Source: DATKWS01 sp035529435
GTDB lineage: Bacteria; Krumholzibacteriota; Krumholzibacteriia; Krumholzibacteriales; Krumholzibacteriaceae
Length of the DNA stretch: 5,386 nt
Direction of reading: 5' to 3'
Assembly: GCA_035529435.1 (NCBI GenBank)
Contig: DATKWS010000095.1
Span: 1-5,386, forward strand
The position numbers and the translations under genes are program-made. Shown here one piece after another: positions 1 through 4,182 of this stretch. Each line of letters opens with the position of its first letter. The stretch's first letter is position 1. Under the pieces are notes generated by a model. The model had not been told where the DNA came from, searched no databases, and saw nothing but the letters and a program-made list of their open reading frames with translations.

Positions 1-855
1 CCCGCTCCCGGTGGTGTCCGCTTCGGCGTTTTCCGCCGATGCCGCACCGGCCGGATTTTCCGCGGGTGGGCCTGCACCGCCGTTCGGCGTCCCCCCGCGT
101 CCGTGCCGCTCTCCGCCTCCCTGCAGCGTGTTCTTATCCCAACCCGGATCACCCGAGACCGGCACGCCGGTCGCCGCGATCACGAACCTCTCGGGGATCT
201 CGATCCGCACATCGAACGTTCCGAACTCGCCGTAGAACTCGCCTATCCTGAACTGGTCGGGGTGCCACCCCATCTTATCGTATACCGCCATCTTGGGATA
301 CCACTGCGCGAGATCGTAATGTTCCCCCACGTACCCCGCGCGGCCGAGGTGCCTGCGGATCTTCTCGGTGAAGGCGACCTCGATCGTGGCGGTGCCGCCG
401 GGGGGGAGCGGTTTGGGAAAGCCGCTCTCGAGGATCGTGCCGTCGACGGTGAATTCGACATCGCCGCCGTCCACCGCGAGCCTCGTCACGTCGATCCAGC
501 CCCTGCGGGATTCGGTAAGGCCGACGATAAAGTAGAGCGTGCCGCGCATGAAGTCGCGGATCAGCGGGGATGTCTTGTCACGGTAGGCGTTTGGGTAGAG
601 GTGCAGGTAGAATTCCTCGAGGGTGTCGGGCGAATTGTTCACGTAGGCGATCGTCTCCGTGCCGTTCAACATGTGGGAGCCGGGATCGAGCCACACGTGG
701 ATATCGTAGTCGACGCGCTGCTGCCAGTACGGCTCGTCGACGCCGGGTATGGACACCTCCTCGCGCTCCTCGGCCGCACCGGTCACCGGCACGGTCAGCA
801 GGAATAAAATGAATATCGGTAATAACATTCGTTCATAGCGTTTCCTGCATCTCAT
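1..855 (-). CDS. Exported M1-family metallopeptidase, N-terminal part (cut by left edge)
   Basis: The frame is open for 285 codons from ATG at 855 to base 1, with no stop. The start is supported by AAGGGG at 861-866, five bases upstream. Residues 1-28 form a Sec signal peptide: basic n-region RCRKRYER, hydrophobic core about 10-24, cleavage probably after A27 or A28. After this comes the beta-rich N-terminal domain of M1 (gluzincin) aminopeptidases: YVNNSPDTLEEFYLHLYPNAY-like strand at 71-91, PLPPGGTATIEVAFTEKI about 152-169, QWYPKM at 184-189, GWHPDQF at 196-202 and GEFYGEFGTFDV at 205-216. The zinc site (HExxH plus distal Glu) and GxMEN motif of the family would lie beyond the window, so catalysis cannot be confirmed. 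From about residue 246 to the edge the protein becomes Gly/Ala/Asn/Pro-rich, an unusual linker. Expected role: removing N-terminal residues from peptides outside the cytoplasm. Family assignment comes from motif recognition, without a search. Confidence 0.85.
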   Translation of the reverse strand, partial: MRCRKRYERMLLPIFILFLLTVPVTGAAEEREEVSIPGVDEPYWQQRVDYDIHVWLDPGSHMLNGTETIAYVNNSPDTLEEFYLHLYPNAYRDKTSPLIRDFMRGTLYFIVGLTESRRGWIDVTRLAVDGGDVEFTVDGTILESGFPKPLPPGGTATIEVAFTEKIRRHLGRAGYVGEHYDLAQWYPKMAVYDKMGWHPDQFRIGEFYGEFGTFDVRIEIPERFVIAATGVPVSGDPGWDKNTLQGGGERHGRGGTPNGGAGPPAENPAGAASAENAEADTTGSG

Positions 856-1209
856 CGCTACCCCTTCTGCCCGGTCGTTCGCCCGCATTACTGTCTATAC
901 ACCACTGGTCGATTTTGGTTCGCTGAGACTAGCACAGCGGCGGCACCCGATCAAGGATGTTAGCCTTAACCCGTCATTCTTGTGTATGTGAATGTTTGGC
1001 CGGGCGCCGGGACGGGGGCGCTCCGGCTCAAATAGTCCTCGCGCACCGGATCGGAAGCGTTGTATCCCGAGAGATCACACACCGTGGCGTGCCGGTGCGC
1101 TGCGGAACTCGCCGTCGGCCGCCGTCCCTACGCGCCCGCCCGGTCCATCAACGACGACAGTATCGACGGATTAAGGTTAAATTTCTCTCTCGAGCATCTC
1201 TCCGCACGG
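856..1209. other. Intergenic spacer between the two minus-strand peptidase genes
   Basis: This 354-base gap follows the stop of the P1 peptidase gene and precedes the M1 peptidase start. It holds a probable minus-strand promoter (957-1010, listed separately). TTAGCCTTAA at 960-969 and TTAAGGTTAA at 1171-1180 form an imperfect inverted pair flanking most of the gap. A short inverted pair CACCG/CGGTG lies at 1080-1084 and 1093-1097 without a T-run, so it is not a terminator. Open frames across it are arginine-rich and lack a ribosome site, so I see no gene. No clear terminator for the P1 gene is visible. Confidence 0.6.
957..1010 (-). promoter_or_regulatory. Probable promoter and upstream box of the M1 peptidase gene
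   Basis: On the minus strand TAACAT (957-962) can serve as a -10 hexamer, with a weak -35 TACACA 18 bases upstream (981-986). A GC box, CCGGCGCCCGGCCA on the minus strand, lies at 997-1010, with AACAT (992-996) beside it. The same box, AACAT and TAACAT elements with identical 29-base spacing stand before the P1 peptidase gene. Transcription would start near 950, giving a leader of roughly 95 bases. The hexamers alone are weak; the match to the second promoter is the main support. Confidence 0.35.
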
Positions 1210-2538
1210 CTATTCGGTAAACCGCTTGTGCAGGTTCAGCGCGTTGTACTTCCGGCAAATCTCGAGGACATCGTTGATAGGGATCGCCTCGATGGTGCGA
1301 CCGCGATACCCCTCGACGGTTGTCGCCATGAAGAGGGAATTGTACACCGCTTCCTGCGTCGCCTCGACGACGGCCTGGAAGAGCGGTGTCATCGCGTCGT
1401 TTGCCACGAGGGACGGGAGCTCGATGCGCCGGGCACCGTGCGGAATACGGTACGCCGTGGAAAAGGCGATCGCGTAGTCGCCGGTGCCGTTACTCATGTA
1501 CGAACCGGTCCGTGCGAGGCCGAGAAAGGCGCGCCGCGCGAGGCGTCTCAGGTTGCGGGGCGAGAGGGGGGCGTCGGTGGCGATCACGATCATGCAGGAG
1601 CCTTGATCCCCCGGTGCCGCATCGGTGCCGGCACCGATGTCCATCGGCGTCGCATCCGTACCGGAATTCCCCGATCCGTTCTTTGAGCCGCCTGATTCAC
1701 CCGATTCCTTCTTGGGATCATCGTCCCCGCCGCCGCGTGATTGCTTCTCCCGCTTCGCGGCAAGCTCGCGTCCCACCGGTACGCCGTTCACATCGAGCAG
1801 CCCGCCGAAGTTCGACTGCACGAGCACGCCCACGGTATAATGCATCGGTTCCTTAACCGACCCGGAATCTCGCGGCGGTTCGGGCTTTTCGATCGGCACG
1901 ATCCGGGAGGCGGTCCCGATCCCTCCCTTGAATCCGAAGGCGACCGTACCGGCGCCCGCGCCCACACTGCCCTCGGGGGGCGGCCCATCCCGTGCGTCCC
2001 CGATTGCGGCGAAGACGTCCTCACCGGAAATGTGGAGGCCGCGAATGTCGTTGAGGTAGCCGTCGTTCGTCTCCCCGATGACGGCATTGACCGAGCGGAC
2101 ACTCTCGTTTCCCGTCAGCGCAAGCGTGTAGCGCACGACCGCCTCGACGGCGGCACCGACGGAGAGTGTATTGGTCAGTACGATCGGCGTTTCGATATTC
2201 CCCAACTCCTCCACCTGCGTGGAGCCGGCCAGCTTCCCGAAGCCGTTTCCCACGGCGATCGCGGCAGGCATCTTTTCGAGAAAGATATTTCCCCCGTGGG
2301 GGAGGATCGCCGTCACGCCGGTCCGGACGTGGGAACCGCGCATGAGCGTACGGTGTCCGACGAGCACGCCGGCCACATCGGTGATGGCGTTCAGCGGACC
2401 TGGTTCCATGGCCCCGGGCTCGATGCCGAGATCCCGTGCCCGGGCGCGCCGGGGCTCCGGTCCCGGGACGGCGGCGGTGCTCCATCCGGCGATCACGGCG
2501 ATGAGCACGAAAACGTACAAACCGGTAATTTTCTTCAT
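1210..2538 (-). CDS. Exported P1-family (DmpA/BapA-type) self-processing aminopeptidase
   Basis: A complete 442-residue protein. I chose the MKK start at 2538 over an upstream ATG-like extension because AGGAGG lies 8 bases before it and a signal peptide begins there (hydrophobic core about 6-18, cleavage probably near A22-A23). Family motifs in order: RARDLGIEPG 33-42, NAITDVAGVLVGH 50-62, VRTGVTAILPHGGN 71-84, ELGNIETPIVLTNTLSVG 111-128, VGAGAGTVAFGFKGGIGT 192-209, QSNFGG 241-246, GSCMIVIATDAPL 313-325, and NGTGDYAIAFSTA 350-362. In DmpA and BapA the precursor cuts itself before the catalytic serine, which then acts as an N-terminal nucleophile; here the cut would fall between G313 and S314. 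N243 matches the conserved Asn. T352 and D354 stand where I recall Ser and Glu in DmpA. A hydrophilic insert at about 266-311 makes the alpha part longer than usual. Known members release N-terminal L- or beta-amino acids; the substrate here is not predictable. Confidence 0.93.
   Translation of the reverse strand: MKKITGLYVFVLIAVIAGWSTAAVPGPEPRRARARDLGIEPGAMEPGPLNAITDVAGVLVGHRTLMRGSHVRTGVTAILPHGGNIFLEKMPAAIAVGNGFGKLAGSTQVEELGNIETPIVLTNTLSVGAAVEAVVRYTLALTGNESVRSVNAVIGETNDGYLNDIRGLHISGEDVFAAIGDARDGPPPEGSVGAGAGTVAFGFKGGIGTASRIVPIEKPEPPRDSGSVKEPMHYTVGVLVQSNFGGLLDVNGVPVGRELAAKREKQSRGGGDDDPKKESGESGGSKNGSGNSGTDATPMDIGAGTDAAPGDQGSCMIVIATDAPLSPRNLRRLARRAFLGLARTGSYMSNGTGDYAIAFSTAYRIPHGARRIELPSLVANDAMTPLFQAVVEATQEAVYNSLFMATTVEGYRGRTIEAIPINDVLEICRKYNALNLHKRFTE
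1620..1639. repeat. Perfect 20-base palindrome inside the P1 peptidase insert
   Basis: The half-site CATCGGTGCC is followed directly by its reverse complement GGCACCGATG. It encodes part of the IGAGTD stretch (about residues 301-306), some ten codons before the predicted self-cleavage serine. As RNA it could form an 8-bp stem with a CCGG tetraloop. It may be a small repeat unit or a by-product of GC-rich codons. Confidence 0.7.
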
Positions 2539-2546
2539 CCGGATAC

Positions 2547-2552
2547 CCTCCT
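2547..2552 (-). promoter_or_regulatory. Shine-Dalgarno site of the P1 peptidase gene
   Basis: AGGAGG on the minus strand, 8 bases from ATG at 2538. It decides the start: the longer open frame reaching 2691 has no such site and would bury the signal peptide inside the protein. Confidence 0.85.
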
Positions 2553-2561
2553 GCGGCTGTG

Positions 2562-2586
2562 ACATGCCCTGGCATGTGATCACATG
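2562..2586. promoter_or_regulatory. Operator-like overlapping palindromes in the P1 peptidase leader
   Basis: Two palindromes overlap. ACATGCC-CT-GGCATGT spans 2562-2577 (7-base arms), and CATGTGATCACATG spans 2573-2586 (perfect, 14 bases). As a result CATG occurs three times at exactly 10-base steps (2563, 2573, 2583), one helical turn apart. The site is downstream of the predicted start of transcription (about 2599) and ten bases upstream of the Shine-Dalgarno site, a position typical of a repressor site. The leader RNA could also fold the first palindrome as a 6-bp hairpin. The binding protein is unknown. Confidence 0.45.
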
Positions 2587-2605
2587 GAACGTCTTGTGGG
2601 TACAT

Positions 2606-2634
2606 ATGTTACTCGTAATGCGCAGCTCTGTAAA
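2606..2634 (-). promoter_or_regulatory. Predicted promoter of the P1 peptidase gene
   Basis: On the minus strand TTTACA (2629-2634, five of six matches to TTGACA) is separated by 17 bases from TAACAT (2606-2611, four of six matches to TATAAT). Transcription would begin near 2599, giving a leader of about 60 bases that includes the CATG palindromes and the ribosome site. The -35 lies in the short inverted sequence CTGT-AA-ACAG (2628-2637). Confidence 0.5.
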
Positions 2635-2648
2635 CAGTAGATGTTCTG

Positions 2649-2662
2649 TGGCCGGGCGCCGG
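2649..2662. repeat. GC box shared with the M1 promoter region (second copy at 997-1010)
   Basis: TGGCCGGGCGCCGG occurs at 2649-2662 and 997-1010 in the same orientation. Each copy lies upstream of a minus-strand exported peptidase gene. Both are preceded on the plus strand by ATGTT (2641-2645 and 992-996), with a 3-base difference in the gap. It sits about 50-63 bases upstream of the predicted P1 transcription start, a typical activator position. Confidence 0.5.
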
Positions 2663-2703
2663 TTGCGGACAGGAAAGCCCCCCAGCGGCAAGATATTTTA
2701 TAC

Positions 2704-2731
2704 TTGACATATAGTAATATTATAATATAGT
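2704..2731 (+). promoter_or_regulatory. Near-consensus sigma70-type promoter, plus strand
   Basis: A perfect TTGACA (2704-2709), 16 bases, then TATAGT (2726-2731, five of six). An AT-rich stretch (2691-2703) upstream could act as an UP element. The perfect palindrome ATATTATAATAT (2717-2728) fills most of the spacer and overlaps the -10, so a regulator could bind there. Transcription would start near 2738. An alternative TATAAT at 2721-2726 is only 11 bases from the -35, too close to be used with it. Confidence 0.6.
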
Positions 2732-2737
2732 GTTATT

Positions 2738-2799
2738 GTAAGTAGGATCTACGCGGGCTCGCCCGGCGCGACAATGTTCAGTTGCTGCGCCGGGTTTTT
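2738..2799 (+). ncRNA. Candidate ~60-nt terminated RNA or attenuated leader
   Basis: A strong promoter and a strong terminator bracket a transcript of about 62 bases with no convincing gene in it. It could fold a small GTAG-GAT-CTAC hairpin (2742-2752). CGGG (2754-2757) can pair with CCCG (2762-2765), the outer bases of the terminator's left arm, so two folds compete. This fits either an independent small RNA or a terminating leader for the SGNH hydrolase gene. It matches no RNA family that I recognise. Confidence 0.35.
2762..2799 (+). terminator. Strong intrinsic terminator
   Basis: CCCGGCGC (2762-2769) pairs perfectly with GCGCCGGG (2787-2794) and is followed by TTTTT (2795-2799). Inside, a G-T pair, an A-C mismatch and CAA/TTG (2772-2774 with 2782-2784) extend the stem around a 7-base loop. 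On the minus strand the hairpin has no T-run downstream, so it works in the plus direction only. No plus-strand gene ends here, which is why it looks like part of a short RNA or an attenuator. Confidence 0.8.
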
Positions 2800-2929
2800 A
2801 ATAAAAGAGGTCATGCACCGCGCCGGGCGGTATTCGGACGATGTCATTAACTACGCCGGTCAGCATGGAGATGTCCCCGAAGTGCATATTTCACCTGTTC
2901 GGGTGATGGTGCTCGCTATATACTATTGA
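2774..2929 (+). CDS. Short ORF ending one base before the SGNH gene (doubtful)
   Basis: 51 codons from ATG at 2774, or 38 from ATG at 2813, to TGA at 2927-2929. The next gene starts at 2931 (TGATATG), an arrangement that allows translational coupling. The first ATG lies inside the terminator stem-loop. The second follows AAAGAGG by only two bases, too close for a good ribosome site. The product (ending VRVMVLAIYY) resembles no family I know. It could be a leader peptide, a remnant, or chance. A small hairpin (TCACC 2891-2895 with GGTGA 2902-2906) lies near its end. Confidence 0.2.
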   Translation: MFSCCAGFLIKEVMHRAGRYSDDVINYAGQHGDVPEVHISPVRVMVLAIYY

Positions 2930-2930
2930 T

Positions 2931-4118
2931 ATGAACGGATCATCCGAGCAGCGCATCACGCGGTACATATTCATAGTCTCTTTTCTTGTCTCGGCAATCG
3001 TTCTGATCGTCCTCGCCGTAAAACAGCCTCTCAGATCGAATATCGTTTTTGCGTTCCTGTGGGGGATTATCCTTGCGGGGGGTGCGATCGTGCTCGGCCG
3101 TATTCACGACCGGCACCAGCTATTTCTCCGCATCGCTCTCCTTGTCTCAGTGTTTAATTGCATCATCGTCCCCCCCGAGGCGTATCTCAGGTACACCGGT
3201 TTCCGGTACGAGTCGGGCATCCAGTTCGGGTACCCCCGGCCCTACCAGTTTTCCGTCTTCGAGCCCGACGAGCACCTCTTCTGGAAGTTTCCCCCCTCGC
3301 AGCCCGGGATCAACAGGTACGGATTTCCGACGCGTGAAGTGACGACGTCCAAACCGCCGGGCACATTCCGCATTCTCTATATCGGGAACTCCTGCACCTT
3401 CCAGGGAATTCCGCGGTTCGTCGAAGAGGACCTGCAGGAGCGGCACGCCGGTATCGAGTGCCTGAACTTCGCCGTGCCGGGCTACACGACGTACCAGGGA
3501 AAGGTTACCCTCAAGCTCTATCTCGACGAGGTCGATCCCGACCTCGTGGTCGCATCGTTCGGCTGGAACGACCGGTGGCTCGCCTACGGCGAGGTCGACG
3601 AGGACAAGCAGGTCAGGGTGTCGTATAATTTCACCGCGCGCGCCCTTCGCGCAGTGTATTCTAAATGGCGACTGCTCCAGTTTTTCAGAAGGCTCCTCTC
3701 GCCGGTGCTCGGTCGCGTCGAGCCGCTCGATGTGAGCCGCGTGCCGATCGGTCAGTTCCGCGCCAATCTCGCCGAGATCGGCGATCTCTGCTCGGTCCGT
3801 GGTATCCCCGTCATCTTCGCGACCGAGCCGAGCGCGTACCCGGCGCTCGGTGTCCCCGACTACGTCGTGGAAAGCGGGTACGCGAAATCGAAGGAGTCCT
3901 CGAGCGCCCTCTACCGCGCATACAACGAGACGATGCGCGAGGTCACCGGCGGGCGTGACGGATGGCACCTGATCGACCTCGATGCCGCGATCAGCGGAAG
4001 GGCGGATGTCGGCGAGTTGTTCAAGGGTGACGGCATCCACTTCACCGGGCGCGGCCTCGAGCTCGTCGCCGGGATCGAGGCACGGTACATTGAAGAGCAT
4101 ATCCTCACACGGCATTGA
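2931..4118 (+). CDS. Membrane-anchored SGNH/GDSL-type hydrolase
   Basis: 395 residues. An in-frame stop at 2904-2906 and the absence of other starts fix ATG at 2931, though no Shine-Dalgarno sequence precedes it. Three hydrophobic segments (about 11-30, 37-56, 64-81) form an N-terminal membrane anchor. The rest is an SGNH hydrolase domain opened by EPDEHLFWKF...INRYGF and the KPPGTFRIL strand (141-149). Block I is GNSCTF (152-157) with S154 as nucleophile, Asn replacing the usual Asp of GDS. Block II is around G184 (NFAVPGYTTYQ). Block III is GWND (211-214). Block V is GDGIHFT (366-372), giving the catalytic D367 and H370. The full Ser-His-Asp set is therefore present. Membrane-anchored relatives often remove or transfer acyl groups on surface polysaccharides; that role is inference. 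The neighbouring GT87-like gene converges on it, so the two are not in one operon. Confidence 0.85.
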   Translation: MNGSSEQRITRYIFIVSFLVSAIVLIVLAVKQPLRSNIVFAFLWGIILAGGAIVLGRIHDRHQLFLRIALLVSVFNCIIVPPEAYLRYTGFRYESGIQFGYPRPYQFSVFEPDEHLFWKFPPSQPGINRYGFPTREVTTSKPPGTFRILYIGNSCTFQGIPRFVEEDLQERHAGIECLNFAVPGYTTYQGKVTLKLYLDEVDPDLVVASFGWNDRWLAYGEVDEDKQVRVSYNFTARALRAVYSKWRLLQFFRRLLSPVLGRVEPLDVSRVPIGQFRANLAEIGDLCSVRGIPVIFATEPSAYPALGVPDYVVESGYAKSKESSSALYRAYNETMREVTGGRDGWHLIDLDAAISGRADVGELFKGDGIHFTGRGLELVAGIEARYIEEHILTRH

Positions 4119-4182
4119 TCCAAATTTATTTTAAATAATAATCCGCCGCACCATGCGTGGTTGCTGGAAACCCGAGTACGTC
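4119..4182. other. Short gap between converging genes, AT-rich palindrome
   Basis: The SGNH hydrolase and the GT87-like gene end 64 bases apart facing each other. The palindrome TTATTT-T-AAATAA at 4126-4138 lies just after the SGNH stop. It has no GC stem, so I do not call it a standard terminator, though it could help stop transcription from either side. Confidence 0.4.

Noticed and set aside
103..807. Plus-strand open frame of 234 codons
   Set aside because: It lies opposite the M1 peptidase, whose signal peptide, ribosome site and family motifs are clear. The plus-strand product has no recognisable domain.
893..905. TATAGA as an alternative -10 for the M1 gene
   Set aside because: No matching -35 at the proper distance; the TAACAT site shared with the P1 promoter fits better.
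1080..1097. CACCG/CGGTG hairpin as terminator of the P1 gene
   Set aside because: Short stem, no T-run, and over 110 bases beyond the stop codon.
957..1220. Plus-strand ORF of 87 codons in the spacer
   Set aside because: Arginine-rich product, no well-spaced ribosome site, and it overlaps the predicted M1 promoter.
1741..2562. Plus-strand open frame of 273 codons
   Set aside because: Antisense to the P1 peptidase; low-complexity reading typical of the complement of a GC-rich gene.
2539..2691. N-terminal extension of the P1 peptidase by 51 residues
   Set aside because: The extension contains the predicted promoter and operator, lacks a ribosome site, and would place the signal peptide internally.
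3147..4115. Minus-strand open frame of 322 codons
   Set aside because: Mirror of the SGNH hydrolase gene; the plus-strand reading has all catalytic blocks and membrane helices, the minus reading has none.
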